Notes under the pieces: generated by a model
Told to the model about the DNA's origin: nothing
Seen by the model: only the letters and a program-made list of their open reading frames with translations
The model's database searches: none
In this document: positions 13,601-27,959 of the stretch, piece after piece
Layout: every line of letters starts with the position of its first letter
Position numbering within the stretch: position 1 is the first letter of the stretch
NCBI RefSeq assembly: GCF_002443255.2
Contig: NW_019211458.1
Location: forward strand, 35,210,096-35,274,095
Length of the DNA: 64,000 bases
Direction of reading: 5' to 3'
From: Varroa destructor
Taxonomy: Eukaryota; Arthropoda; Arachnida; Mesostigmata; Varroidae
Made by a program: the position numbers and the translations under genes

Positions 13601-15138
13601 CAAATTAGGATCTGCAGAATGGATATAATGTTGCGTCTTTATATTACGCTACTGGTTAGTCGATTGGAAAAGTGGGTCGTACGCAAACTTCTATGGAGCA
13701 GGTAAAAGTGTATTGAAGGACAGAGCAATAATCTTGAACGTAGAGTTGTCTTTTATGCAGTCATATTGAAAAGCCAGCTTTAACTAACTGCATCATAATT
13801 TAGTGCACTTTTTTTATTTAGTACATTAGAAAAGCTACATTCAAAGGTAGGTAACAGTAATTGCTTGGCAAATATATCACCCAAGCGGCTTTTTTTTCGC
13901 GCGTTGAAACATTTTTAAAGGATCGAGTTTTTGCTTAAACAAACCTAAAATACCGACGACACTGACGGGGTTGTCTGTCATGTGTTTTTTGTACAATAGT
14001 GGAACCTGGGTATCAACCGAAGTCTATATCAGTTTAGTTGGAATAAACCTTTCACTCACCAAAAATATTCCTTTTTTGGCTCTATTTTAAGTATCTTCAG
14101 TTCCTCGCGATGCTATTATTTTCCCATATCGAAGCACCATATTTTAATAATGGAATCACGGAAGTGCTAAGCAGGCCTGTATATACTTTCGTTTGTGTGT
14201 AACATAAGGCCCCAAAAGTCCCAGTTTTTTTCAGCGATAAGTTCGCGGCATTACTTTCCACGTGCTCTCTGCACTTTAAAAAAAAGTGGTACATAGTAAT
14301 TAAACCCTAAACAATGGCCCAAAAACTCGTCTTGCAGACACAGAATGTAATGTAAGAACGCAAATACATAGTATTGATTAAATTCTATATTCTGTCAAAG
14401 TACACACGTATAAAGGCTCGCTCGAGACCAACCTTGGCGGCTAATTCACCCTCTGCGAAATTACGTTATGTTTGAAAAAGGATAATTGAATTTATGTAGG
14501 CCACCCGTCAGGCTCTAAAGGATTATGACTTATGTACTATAAATTAAGTTTGTTCTAAGAAAAAAGGAGACTTGTGCCAGCTCTACTGGTTCGGATATAA
14601 TAGAAATACTTTTGAGGGCAGACATCGCTGAGCTTACTTCTATTCACGTAAAAATGATGTGCGATAGTCTTGTTTCTACTTAACGATACGGTGCCCAGTC
14701 ATTACCGTTGTGTCGTTGTGGTGATGCCTTACAAATCTATAAATGTTTGCCCAAAGACGTGAGCTATGTTAATCGAAGGCAGGCGATTTCGGTCAGGTTT
14801 TCTTCGCAACCTCTGATTAGGTATCCCATATTGGTAATGACTCAGCTAATGGTCAGCCCCATAATCACGGCGTCAATACGCTTCGTATTTCTGATTGCAA
14901 CATCTATAATCTTCTCACAGCATAATATAGCCAAGATATATATAGGGTTGAACGATAGTGCTACTACCATTATCAATTAAAGTAGACTGCACACCCTTGT
15001 GTGGACATTTGTTTTTAGAGATAGATTCTAAGTTACTCTGTGTCTATTGTGTTGAATAGATATTGTTGTTCTTACGTCCGATGCTGTTGCTAGACACTGC
15101 TTAAGACGGCTGGCTCCCAGCATAAAACATATTGTTTC

Positions 15139-15212
15139 TACACCGGATTCGAACGTAAAGTTCCTGTCCAATAGGCAATCACGTTACCACTGCGTCATCA
15201 CAGACACGGGTG
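15139..15212 (-). mobile_element. tRNA-like remnant (SINE head or tRNA pseudogene)
   Basis: The minus strand carries TGATGACGCAGTGGTAACGT (A-box-like, 15200-15181) and GTTCGAATCC (B box, 15154-15145). Between them is a partly pairing anticodon arm with a 7-nt loop, while the T stem is mostly unpaired. The start GTGATGAC..AGTG is shared with the tRNA-like copy at 57.2 kb, so both may come from one SINE family. Confidence 0.42.
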
Positions 15213-18069
15213 TCAACCACCTGCATTAGTAACAAGCTTCTTCGTGCACCGGAAGATGTCGTTTTGATCTCGTCTTTAACTCAACACTGCGGAGAGCGCA
15301 AGCCAGCTCTTCTTCGGAAGTCCTTCAGAAGCTACGTGAGAGTTGGTAATCTTTTTTCATTTTAAAATTGAGTAATATGAAGTACCCGACTTTTCTTAAT
15401 ATCCTTATTAGTTAAGTTTAGATTTTTGGTTGGCTAGTGAGCAGCAGCTGAAATCTTGGAAATAAAAAAAGAAAAATCGAGCTAGACTCTCATCGCAAAA
15501 CTACGTAGTTTTAGGGTTGATAAACACAGAGACTAGCTCTAGAAATAATCTAGGCCGAAACTTTTGCGTCGTAGTGAGACGGTTTGAATATAGAGTGCGA
15601 TGAGTACAGAAACACTGGTCCGTGTGTTCTTCTAACAGTAAAAAGAAAAGTACATTAGATCTTTCAGAAAGGCTCTCTTGCCTAACAGAAGAATGCCTCT
15701 AAAGACGCAAAGTAGGGCTCTGTGAAATAGGACCGCAGGCCTTCCAGTGAAATGTGACAACAACCTGATCTATTTTATAGTGGACGACAGCCTACTTGAT
15801 CAAGCGAGGTAAGACAAAGGAGAATTATAGTCCAGAGGCCCATTAACGGCTGCAGTAGTAACCTTATTTCTATTTAATCTGGAAAGTATCTTGATAGTTT
15901 ACATACATGCTGCATATTCCATCAAAGCTTTAAACTTCTGAAAATAGACTGATCGATATGAATTTAAATGAAAAGAGTAAATAACCAGATACAGGGCGTG
16001 CAGATACAAATAACTCACAACAAAGAGGCTAACTCTTGTAAACGAACGACCATAAGGCCAATCGACATAGGCTCTTCCGAAATTCTACATGCTATTTATA
16101 TAGTACATAGGCATATCGCCTTTCTGGCTCAAGAGATACTTAGGCCTTTTATTTAAACACTAGTTGTAGCATGTTTCCTCCATATTTACAGATTTATATT
16201 ATTATAGCGTGTATCATTGTTAACAGTAACTAAATACATGACACTTACAAACAGTTAGAGGGCGTGTCTAATTTACGTTTCGCTGGAGTTTCTTTCCAAC
16301 TTAAAGCAAGCGCTACCCTTGCACAGGTTTTTCTTATCCTTCGAACGTTTTTTTTAGTGTATCGGAACTTTGTGTCATGTTCGAGGCAACTAAGCTGAAA
16401 TCTACTAAAATTCACATTATCTACTATTGGCGAAATCCGGTGAGATGGATCTGTGTTTTGAAATTAAAATAAGCCTGTAGGTTATCTATCGGGTATCTAA
16501 TATGGTCTTATAAAATTATTTTTTGTTAGCAATTTAAGCACACAGTTTCATTTTGATTTCCTGTGAGAGCCGAGGAGGAGCCAGCGAAGCAGTTCGAATA
16601 AAAATATAAACTTACGCTTTATTCCGTAACTTCCAACGATATCGTATCAGCATGGGCAGTAATGATCAATTTATTACTTGATTTCCAGCTAATATTAGTA
16701 ATTTTCACAGAAACGATACAAAATATGGTCATGTCCGTACAACTATAATATTTATATGAGACTTTTTACATTCCTTCAGTCATCATATTCAGTATCACTA
16801 CTATCAGTAGGATCGTTTAAGGGAAGCGAAGTTCACTATAGGAACTGTTGTTTTTCGACCCGGTTCCTTGCCGGTTTTTCTGCCAGCATTTCTAGTAGCG
16901 GGCATGAACTTTTGGTAACTAGTTTGACATTTTATAGTTAAACAAGTGTTACGGCCAAAGGCAAAGTAAAGCTAGGAAAATCAGCTTAAGTTAACAGCTA
17001 ATGCGTGGTATGTAACTCTGCTCTATTGCTATAGCAGTTAAGGACGCAAAGCTAAAGACATCTTTTCGTAATAGGTATATACTATCAGTCAACTATGTAG
17101 CTCACACATGTTTGCAACTCTATCGGAAAATTATTTGACTACTGGAAATAATCTTATTTTAGCATCGTAAACACGGATTGAAATATACCTACCTAGATAT
17201 AACAACATATCGGCTAAAACAAGGTGCATCCGTAACAATGCTATATTTTCCATTGACAGACTTTTTCCTAGGAAACGTTTTTAGCAATAGCTCACTGAAT
17301 TCACAGCCTGTCACCTACACAACAGAAACTAGTCCTTCTTGCTTGGCAGAACAGGGCTATATTATTTTTTAGGAGTAAGGAAAACTCTGAAGATCATGGC
17401 CAATGAATCCTCAGACAGCTTCTAAATTCCGGCTTGAATTCATTTACCCAGCTGGCACGTGACCGTCCCGAACTGGTATCTACCACATGTTCTTTACCGT
17501 TACGCTCAGTTGGTGCGAACGTTTGTTGTTACGCAGGTTATAATATCATGGCCATATTTCAGCACATCTAATATTTTGCTTACAGACATTGGCAGTTAAT
17601 TAGCGATGAGAAATCGCCTTTCGGACTTCTCCTTGTTTGTTCCTAAGTGAGATGATAAGTAATGAGGACGGATCTTTGAAGCTGGGCCGCGTTTTAATTA
17701 CGTAACGGAATTGCTTGTGACCGTTAAAGTGAAAAAATTCAAAAAAATAAATCAAGCAACAGGGCATAAATGTGCTTCGAAAAAACCGACAGTATCTGAA
17801 TTACCGTTGCAGAACTCTCGTTAGAGAGAATAATTTGTCGAGCTAAATAGCTATAATACAATCAGCATATATCGATACAATAATAAAGGCATAAGGCGCC
17901 TTATACACTACTTAGGCTCTGAGGCCTTTATGAATATCTTAGACAACAGCGTCTTCGAATCTCCGTATTATGCGATATGCCTATGCAGCTATCAGCTTTA
18001 TTGTGCTTAAAGGACGCTTCGGTTCACCTTTTGATGCGTTTTAGGTTTCTCGACCAGAGAGTAAGTACC
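15213..18069. other. AT-rich non-coding stretch
   Basis: No exon, element or repeat that I can support. Confidence 0.5.
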
Positions 18070-18420
18070 TACTGCTGTACCATCACCACCACGAAGATGA
18101 CGACGAGTCGGCAGATGGCCTGGTCGTCTGGTGGGCGTCTGTCAGGAGAAGGCTGAAGAGGGAGGAGGGCAGAGGCGGCGGCACTCTCCTGGGGGAGGCA
18201 CGTCTGCGGTCATAGCAGCAGCAGCAGCAGCTACTGCCAGCAGCTGCAATTACACAACCAAGCGCCCACTTTCGCCATTGAGGCCGTGGGCTGGAGGCCA
18301 TCAGTTCCTCAGCATAAAAGGCCACGTTCGAGGCTAGTCGGTCTGTGATTCTTGTTCGTGCTCTTTCGTCTCGTGTGCGTTCTACTGCCAGAAAGCCAGG
18401 GAAAAAAGGACGAAATCCAA
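18070..18420. promoter_or_regulatory. GC-richer island with CAG repeat and TATA-like box
   Basis: Stands out from its AT-rich surroundings. It has low-complexity trinucleotides, (AGC)6, and CATAAAAG at 18313-18320 followed by a CT-rich stretch. Open frames exist on both strands (minus 18442-18083, plus 18131-18337) but neither looks like a known protein. It may be a promoter, a non-coding exon or an enhancer. Confidence 0.25.
18214..18231. repeat. (AGC)6 trinucleotide repeat
   Basis: Lies inside the GC-richer island at 18.1-18.4 kb. In one plus-strand frame it reads as poly-Ala. Confidence 0.9.
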
Positions 18421-21400
18421 TAACCACAAAGCTTAAGAACAAACGAACTTGATAACTATACTAGTGCGCACGGATCGGGAGGTCGTCTATCAAATCAGCG
18501 AAGAAATTTAATTCGCTTAATCGAGGTTACAACATTAGCACATTTCCGGTTGGCGACAAGGACGGATAGTTGCGACCACCTGTTGTTGTAGCTGCCAGGT
18601 GGCTAGATTATCCGGGACCTTACACGGTAAGTCAGGGAGATGCACGTGCTCCAACTTCTAGTAGTCAATAAACATTTACGCTAATCAACAACTGTTTTCC
18701 CATGCTATAGGAGCGGTGTAGAGTCGACGGCTTTGGTTGTTGCTACGCAGGTACCTACTGTTCTCGTGATGCAGGCAACAAAGGTGATGGATAATCAAAA
18801 GTATGATCAACTTTTATATGGTTATTTATAGGGATTGCTATATTTAGAATTAAGCTAATTAGTTTCGGGGATACCATTGTACAGGGTAACTAAGAAGTAG
18901 CCGTCCAATTAGAATCTCAGAGAGTAATAAAAAAAAAGAAGGGTTCTGCCTGCAAAGTTCTGTCTGCACTTTTAATTACCTCTTACAGCTCTTGAACCTA
19001 ACAAGGCATGTAGGCTGAGAGAAAATTAAACGAGATATCGGGATCAAACGTGCGCAAAACACTTTGCTTACTTGTTGAATATTCAATGACAAAATGGCTT
19101 CCTGATCAAAGATTTTATGTGATAAAAAAAATTCTGGCAAATCGCAATACATACGATTTCGTCTGCTAAGACTGATACTTGTAAACTTATTTTTTTCCTT
19201 AAGTGGCTCATCGCACGTAGCACCGAACAAAGTCTTATTTAACGACTTACCAAGTTTGTAGGGACTATTTTACTTTCGAGACCTTTAAGCATTAGGTAAA
19301 TTTTTCTTGCATTTCGTGCACATGAAAACGGCGGTGTATAGCAGCTATACTCGTCGAAGTGGTTATACTACGGTCTTTAAAATGTCTGCTAAGCTCTTTG
19401 CTGTGCTCGTTTCGATAGGACCGTTCGCGGCGGGTTCACGGGAAGTGGCTTCAAAGCTGGATATGAACGTTGTTGTCTGATAATCTTTTTAGAAGTAGCA
19501 CTTTAGTCGAAATCGTTTATCTATTTTTCTTTATTAGAATAGAGTCTCAGTCAATTTGTGCACCGCTTAGTTTGTTTACGTTCACTTTGGGAAGTTTGCT
19601 ATAGTAGCTCCCCGCTGTCCAATTTAGTCAATATGAAATAGAAAGTATTCGTGTTTGAAAAAGCCTAACGAGACGTTGTTAACTTCAGCGTGTCGGTGGT
19701 GAAGGTGCCAATATCTGATGAGAATTTCTCATGCAAGAAAAACGTCCCATGTTAGATGGTAATGCGTTATAAGAATTTTTTCTTTTCTTTTTTTTTTTTT
19801 GATCAGATGCAATACGGCTACGAAAGCGCAATAATGCTTTATCGTAAATAGGAGATAAACTCATAGCTACATAGTTGGTACAATTTGAGCTGTACTTTGC
19901 CCGAGTCAAAGCATAAATCTCAAATAACGCAATACGAAGCAACAATTACCTATCTAGCAACGACGATGCGTTCCGCACAGAATTTTCTTATCTTGTCCAT
20001 AGGGTACCAGTAGAAGCGTCTATCAGACTTTCATGTAGCACTATTCCACTTGTTACTGCGTAGTGCGTAAAAATAAGGCTTCAGCATAGACTCTAAACCA
20101 TTTTCACCGCTACGATGAAATTACGTTCGATTACTGATATATTGCGATAACGGTTGCATATCTCCAGGGTCATCAGTGACGATGTCGATAACCGGCAATA
20201 TAAACAGTATTATCCGATTGATGCCGTACGGCGCATATTCATTTGAGCGGAGACATAGACGGCGGTTCACGTGCGCTCGACGAGTGGATTTCGAAAAATA
20301 CGGATTCGCTTATCGGAGTATTCGATGTACCGCCGCGTTTTGCGAAACTGAAAACATCGATCGTTTCATATTTACAGCTCTTAATCTTACCCTTCGCATA
20401 GTTCGTCTTAACTACTTGCTATTGGGGGGATAATATAAACAGAAATATTTATTCTTGAGAGAAGATTACTATGACGCGAGCGCACTTCAAAGGCTGTTGG
20501 CAGCCTGCTAGAGACTGATATACCAAATCGTCATTTTGCTTGCCACGCATCGACGACTGCGCTGTACATAGAAAATAATAGGCTAAATCTAAACGAACTT
20601 TACTTGTTCTTCCGTTTTGGCTCAAGTTATTTATCTAGAAATTGATTGTGTCGAGTCTGCTTGACAGTTTATGGCTAGACAGTTAGCCGCAAAGAGTTTC
20701 CATCCGTATCTCGAACTATAGAAACTAGTGCAAGCCAAATTACGTATAACTATAATTACATACTACCTACGAGCTTACGTGGAATTTACCCGTCGACTAA
20801 TCTCATTTGCTGCATATGAATGAGACCGCGCATACAGCCACCGTCACTGAACAATTGTTCGAACTAATATATATATCAGTATCACTTTCTTAAAATACTG
20901 TAAAAAAAAACAGGCAAGTAATAAAGCTTTTTGATAAGCTCGGGCCTTTTTCGAACGTAACTCGTGTATTCTGAATTGATAGAATAATGCATATTTGGCC
21001 ATTTTGATCCGGGGCTGTCTATTAGTATACTGTACTGCTCGCCAGGCCCCAGAGTATACAACAGAGTTGATGAGATCATAGTATATACAAAGATTTTAGT
21101 ACCGAGAATAATAGGTGAGTCCCTCGCTCAATGCTACCTATGACAAAGCAAAATGGCTGTTTCGAATAAGCCACTCTAACGGCCCCCCATGATCACAATA
21201 CTGTGAACAAGTACTATGAAGGTTGGTTACATTCATCCTAATTGTGTAAAGCAACATACCATAAATTAGTAATGATTTCAATCAGTAACGATTCATTATT
21301 ACGCACCCACAGCGTCGAACGGACAAGCACGTAGACCCAATTTCAGCGGCTGGTTAAGGGGCAATAATTTTCAATGTATTCAAGTGTTTAATTAGCTCGG

Positions 21401-24400
21401 CCTAGAATTACGTTTCGCTACTCTTTCAATATAGCATATTCAAAATTCGTATCATTGTGGTACTGCTAGCAAGCACAGAGTTGTCGATAGTGAAGGTTTC
21501 TGTTGCGACAAAGGACATTCAGTCAACAAACTAAATTCAGCAACCTAACTAGGCTTATCGAATGTCCAAAGGAAAGCCTTTCAAGTATACTCAAGTTATC
21601 AAAGTTGCAGCGGTAGCGGCGGGGCCGGCAGCGGATACACTGCACGGTCTTGCGCCCACACGAACTTAAAAAAGCCGTTCAGAGGGTGTGCAATTTCAAA
21701 TCCGAGAACACCCCGTAACCCTTGGGCGCTTTTGTCGTTATAGATCATTGCTGTTCGCCCGGGAACAGAAGCTGCCTCATAGAGCGTATCGACTATTGCG
21801 AACCTCAGTAGTGTAAAGTTACCCCCCTTTATAGGTGAAAGTAGATGGCGGTACAAATTTTCTTGACTCCTACTTCATTCTGCGCCCCAGGTATCTTCGA
21901 GTTCTCTAGCAGATTAGATATCTCTGAGCAAACTAATTCATTTCTGAATAGCAATATAAATCGTACAAATATTATACCTTGCGCGGCCTGTCAATTCCGC
22001 ATTATTCGAAACATCCACAGATATTCAAACGTATTCAATAATAATAATAAACTGATACAAACCCGTAATTCTTCTCTATCAAAAATTCCATAGCATCGAA
22101 CGGTACGAGGTTCAACTAACCTAACCTTGCCGCAAATCATTCGATGCTCTGGAGAAGAGTCAGCTTACTCTTCTTTAGTAAAAACAGATACTTCCAGAAA
22201 AGTCTACCAAGTTTAATATGCCATTGTCGACGTGACCAACGGCATTTTTTGGCACCGACTCATCATAGCCTTTCGAGTCAATATTGTCTTAACTAATGGT
22301 GATGTATCAGTAAAACGGAAGATTGCGGCGTCCAGTCGGTGGCGTCTGCTGCGGCACAGAAATACAAAAGGTTTCGTAATTCATCGCCCACTTTCGTCCG
22401 TCTCTTCTCACATGTTAAAATATCGCCCTAACAAAGCTAACACTCGCCATAGCGTCGGCGTTCCCGCACAACCGTGTAGAAATCCGTATGCATTTTTCGA
22501 CGCCGTTAACCTTCCTAATACCAACGAGCATGTTTTCCTCAATACGTGTGACTACTATAATGTTCGTAAAAAGTGAATACGTCTGGTTACGTCATCGTCA
22601 AGTGCCATGGTTCTGCGCGCACGTACCTTTGCGGTTTGTGGTCAAGCAAACGATTTTTCAGTCTCGTGGTGGCCAATGCTGGTGGCAGCAGGCGTCTTGA
22701 ATCGATTGAACTATGATCATATCTGTGAGTTTAAACACTGTCTTGGAAGCTGTGCAATCAGTTTAGCAATATCTACGCCAGGTAACCCAAGAGTACGCGG
22801 TAGTTAGTTATCACGGCCTGTCTAAGCCCAATATGGCACACGATGGTGGGAGTGGGATATGGGCAGGAAAAGAATGACTATTTCTAGGTATCCTATGTAG
22901 CCTCAACTGAAGCGGCGGTTCGCCCCTTGAAAAACCTGAGGAAGGAAAGCCATTGGTGCAAGACACTCTCAATGCTAAAAGTAAATTTCGCTCTAGGTCC
23001 AAGGCACTTTAGCTATACGACTCCACCAACCTCGTCACATATATCTCCTCGGTTTTTCTTTCTTTTCATTGTATCGAACACTGCTCCCCCGCTTGGTTTC
23101 CGATTAGTCCAAGTATCTATTTTAGCGCTTTTGGTGGGTCAACATGCCAGCCGACCATCGATCAGCTTGATTGCGATTATCACCCACAGAGTTGGGCAGT
23201 ATGTCGTACTTTTCGGCGCTGTCATACGTAGAGTGTTGCCTGAGTTGAACACTGCAAATCTTCGACCAAGATAAGTCTTCGAAGCTTATTAGCATAGGTC
23301 TAAAAGAATCTTACCTTTGTTTATAAATTATGCAATGTCAGAAGATATGACTAAATCTGTACCATAAACCATACTGATATGCAAAGCGAAAGCCTGTTTT
23401 TCCTAACTACAACATTTGCTTATTACAAAATAGCGGACCTATTATAGTTATTTCCATGGTAGACTTCCGTGTCTAATTATCTCCACTCGTGCTGGCCACG
23501 TGAATATTTTCAAACTATTTCGTACGTCGTAGGTTCTAAATACGGCAACAATTCACTACAAGGTCTATTCCTTATATAGGACATAGATTGCTAACGTGTC
23601 GTACAGTTATACTAGGCTTGTATATTTAACCAATTATCCAAATAAAACATGCTTTTACCTAAGCTCTATAGTGGGCCTTTAGAGTATACCAAGATAGTCG
23701 GTCACGGTTTTGGTCTTATTATATAGGTGGTTTTGTTTATTACGAAGCTCTAGTCTGTGACTGCGTATCATAATTATAGATGCTGGCCTTTTTAGGAACG
23801 CAATTCTATTAATATGATCGACGCTAGCCGAAAATACCAAATCCTCTAGTTTAGTAAATAACTATACAGATAATCTTTCTGTGGTGAATTTATCGAATAT
23901 TATGGAAGTAATCTATTGCTACATCAGTATAAAATCTTAGCCAAAAGCCATTGCTTCAAAATGATCGTTACTTATGACCGTCTTTCTGAAAATAGTAGTC
24001 AGTAGTACAAGAAGCACTTTTTCGTGTACACTGCGGAACATATCGGCAGAAGGCCTTTGCCTGAGGGCGAGCACGTTATCAGATGTTTCTTCGCCTTACT
24101 GGTGCAGCTTTTAACACTTCATATGATGATGATAATGGTCAACGATGGCTTCTGACCGATTAACACTCATTCGGTATTTTTTCGCTACTGAATTTGTCCG
24201 ATTAAATTTGTATAATAAAAATAATTCGAGTAATACTTTTGGGTTCACATGGCCCAAACCACTGAATACCACCTCTAGTAGGTTTATATGACCTTTATCG
24301 ATCCTCGTGTTGGTCAAATCAAGTATGAAGCGCCTTGTCAGATTCGGGAACCATTTCACGCCGCAGTAGGAACCTGGTAAGCCTCAAAGATAGTCGTACG

Positions 24401-27400
24401 CGGAACTTCGACGTGCCTACTACTACCGAGTCGTATTTGGCCTACAGAACTTCACGTCTGACATATATTGAATAAAGGTCAATCAAGAATAGCCACCTTT
24501 TTTAGAGAAAAGTAGAAGAATTACATATTTTGAAAGGTGCGCAACTTGCAGACTTAATTGTCGATATAAATCCGGGAGTTTAACAGACTCGATCCCCTAC
24601 AGTAAAATAGCATGAACTTCTACGCGTTTTCTTAAGCGGGTCGTCGTAGAGACTGCTAAGTGCTATACGCACTACTTTACACTGCTTTCATCAAGGTTTA
24701 TATTTACCTATGAACGCGCGTCTGGCCTATGGCTCCGTCCGTTCATGTGTTACCCTCAACAGCAGAAACAGGGCCGATTCCCAAGCTTCCCTTACGAAAG
24801 AGCTTATTTAATTCGACTTGAAGGAGGTGGGCGAGAAATAGCAAATGCCGGGTAAATTGGGCAGACCACTTTGAGCTTGAATTTGTAGGCGTCTTTTAAA
24901 TATTCGCCTCACAGTTACTCGGTACCATTAGGCGTTCTACGATCCTAACTGATGTTAAGAAGTTACGCGATGTCGAGTCGACAGAGTCGTGCTAGCCAAG
25001 AATAATTGTTGACTTTATCCGGCGCGGGCTGTATCTCAATTTGTGGGCGCATCAGATATCTTAAGAGGACCAACCGCTTCAGGCTAGCTACCCGTTATTT
25101 AGTCAAAGAATAAAGTAAGGTAGACGAACTGCTCTTATTCATATTGTTTGTTAATTCGGTTGGGGGAAGCGGCGTTGTCAAAAATTAGCGCGAAAAACCG
25201 TGCGGGTAAACCCTAGAGAATTCTTCGATCGACCAAGGTTAATGTAGTGGCACAATAGAAATACACACTTTAACTTTCGCTGGCGTGAAAACCTGGTAGG
25301 CGTCCATAAATGGTTTATGAGGTTTGCCCAAATATTTGAAAAGTTTCGGACAACGAATGAATTTAGAAGCAGGAGCTATTCCTAGAAATCATGTGCCATA
25401 CAAACGCCACGCGTATAATTTACACGCATGTTAGGGGCATCTGTCATACAGTCTAAACATTAACATTTATATAAGGTCTGTCTTTCATGCCAAGCAACAT
25501 CTCTTAGAACTGAACCGTTTTCACACAAGTTTCACACAAAATAAAGAAAAGGTCTTTTAGCAGCCCTAAAACTTTGCAGTTTCGTAGGCTAGCGATCATA
25601 AGATTCAAACGTACATATATAGAAAAATATGTACTGATACTGTTGATTGGGAAAAAAAGTGTAAACACGTTTACACTTTACTGCAACCTGAGAAATGAAG
25701 CTAAAAATATATTGGCATAGACCCCCATAGTCTGTATATTTTATTGACTTTGTTTCACTAGGGAGTATCATGCGATTTGATAAATTTTACAAGCAATATA
25801 TTATATTGTTCTTTCTGTTATTTGAAGCATTTCTCATCAAGTAACAATTCTATTCTTCACTAGTTCTCCTTCTGAACGGCTAAAGTTTTTTGAAAAATCA
25901 TATTTATTGCTTATTGACGCGCAAGATTTTATAGGGAATAGGTATACTATTTGAAAAAAAAAAAAAAAAAAGTATATTTTTCTACAATCCAGTTTCAGAA
26001 CCTGATGCTATCTTTCGTGACGGCTGATTTAGCCTCACAATGAAAACCTTGAAAAATGCCGTATTTCTTCTCAACTAATCAAGTGAAGCTGAGAATTTCC
26101 GTAAGGGACACATTTGTGAGCGTTGATTTGACGAAGGATGAACGTTTAAAAGAAGCTCGTGGAAGCTGCTGCCACGTTCACGTTTGAATATCAAACACGT
26201 GGTCTGCCTCGATCGTAGATCAGCCGTCAGATAGATTTACCTATTGGAAGCACGCCGACCTCTTATCATACTTATCAACTCTACCTACGTTAACCTTATG
26301 AACGCAAGCGTTGGTTGCCAACATTGTTGCCATGATTTTTGTAAAGGACGTTTCTATTTTTATGATATAAAATATTTTCAGTCAGCTTTTTCGTTTAATA
26401 TCCAATCTTCTGCAGATAGGAACGCAGGTCAACCTAACCCACGTTTGCCCATTAGCTTATCTTGAAGATGCGTAATATAGATATTCCTATAGCTAACAGT
26501 GCAACGAACCGTAATCAACATTTAAGCTATGTCCCACGTTGATTGGTGCCAATGAATATGAAACCAATTAAAACTGGTGGTTTTACTGGACCGTTCCCAT
26601 TTAAATGAATGAATCATTTCTTGAGAGGATTAATATAGAGATGACTCATTAGCGCGGGAACGGCGTTTTCTCTTGTTAACACTCTATTTTTTTTGCTTGC
26701 CGTCTCAATATATTTTCGTATAATCTGCAATACATATTTTGCGTTTCATCAATAGCTTAGGAACAAACTAAATTAAATTTCGCATCAGCCATTTTAATCG
26801 AAACAGCCGTCCTAACCGTTGGCGCTATTCCGTGCGAGTACGCTTCACCCATGGGGGGTTTCAGCGGATTCGTCGCTTTAGGGATTGTCCTAGTCCCGAA
26901 ATGTCTCGTGCCATTAAACAATTCGAATCGACAGCCGCTTTCTTATGACCGTTACCGAGTTGTACGCCTCCCATCTTGTATACCGTTAGAAACAACCAGC
27001 AGATTTTCGACCCTTTCGAACACAAGTACTCAGATGCAACTGTGCTTTTTTCTACTGTGGCTAGAAGTATCTGAATTATGTGATATATTTTATTGCAATT
27101 GAAAGGTATCAGCCGACTCTCAAAAAACGAAAGTATTCGACAAACAAGGGGTTCTGCATGTTCTAGACGTGTTGGCCTCATACGGCTATACACTGACGAA
27201 GAGGATCCAGTTAAAAGTTAATGGAAAGCAATTTAGTGCTGTTTCCCTGCGATGAGCTGTTTGCAAGAAAATGACGGTGAGTTATAGCGGTCAGCCCGAG
27301 TAAGGATCAAGAGAAATCACCAAATGCTTAAGACAAGAAAAATTCTCGATTTAAATGCCAAGCTACGCTTATTTTTTTTTATCTTCAAAATTTAGAGTTT

Positions 27401-27959
27401 ACCTATCTAGTAAGAGGTACCATTTACATTGCTAATTATAATGCTGTGTTATGAAGCCACTATTATGAATAATTGTGCTTTTACAACGCACGATTAGCCT
27501 TGAACAAGGCCTATAGAGGTCCTGAGAAAATCCCTTGTAAGCATTTTCCGATATTTAGCCAGAAATCGAAGTGCATCTTAATCTAATCTTTGATCTAATA
27601 GGTAGCAATGATGTGAGCTCATGCTAGAGGCTTCACTCTAATTTTCCATTTTGTGTGGGCGTATGTGTAGGTATCTATGTCGGCGTTCATGTTCGAGGAC
27701 GCTATTGGTGTTACATGTTGGTTGCATCGTAGCTACACGATTTGGATGCCGGCCACGATGTGCCGTTTGTTTTCTCGTTGAGAAATAAAAGCCAGGATAT
27801 AACATCTGGAAAGTGACAGCGATCGCAAAAGCATTGGCCTAAAACTAGTTGGCCACCTAGCGATTCACGTACAACCACATATTAAGGACGACCGGCGTTG
27901 CCCAAAAGTATGCAGCCGGAAAGCGTCGTTCGGAGACGGTGACGATACGGAATGGCCAT
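18421..27959. other. AT-rich non-coding stretch
   Basis: Contains the A run at 25.95 kb. Between 21.6 and 23.3 kb several 60-115-codon frames overlap on both strands with no known domain. At 26.1 kb a short frame reads V-D-L-T-K-D-E-R-L-K-E-A-R, loosely like a LINE protein segment. Confidence 0.45.
25954..25971. repeat. Poly(A) run of 18
   Basis: Eighteen consecutive A. The flanks gtatact...agtatat are loosely similar but not a convincing target-site duplication. Confidence 0.93.

Larger units (their letters stand above)
5891..15138. other. AT-rich non-coding stretch
   Basis: Holds the zinc-finger-like frame at 8.43 kb, the G run at 9.66 kb and the A run at 10.63 kb. Around 12.5-12.8 kb and 13.1-13.5 kb there are 99- and 135-codon open frames with no recognisable protein; the 12.5 kb stretch is open on both strands, which argues for low stop density rather than coding. 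Confidence 0.45.

Noticed and set aside
22232..23274. A cluster of 60-115-codon frames
   Set aside because: The frames shift repeatedly, no motif is recognised, and both strands are open. I could not link them into exons or an element.
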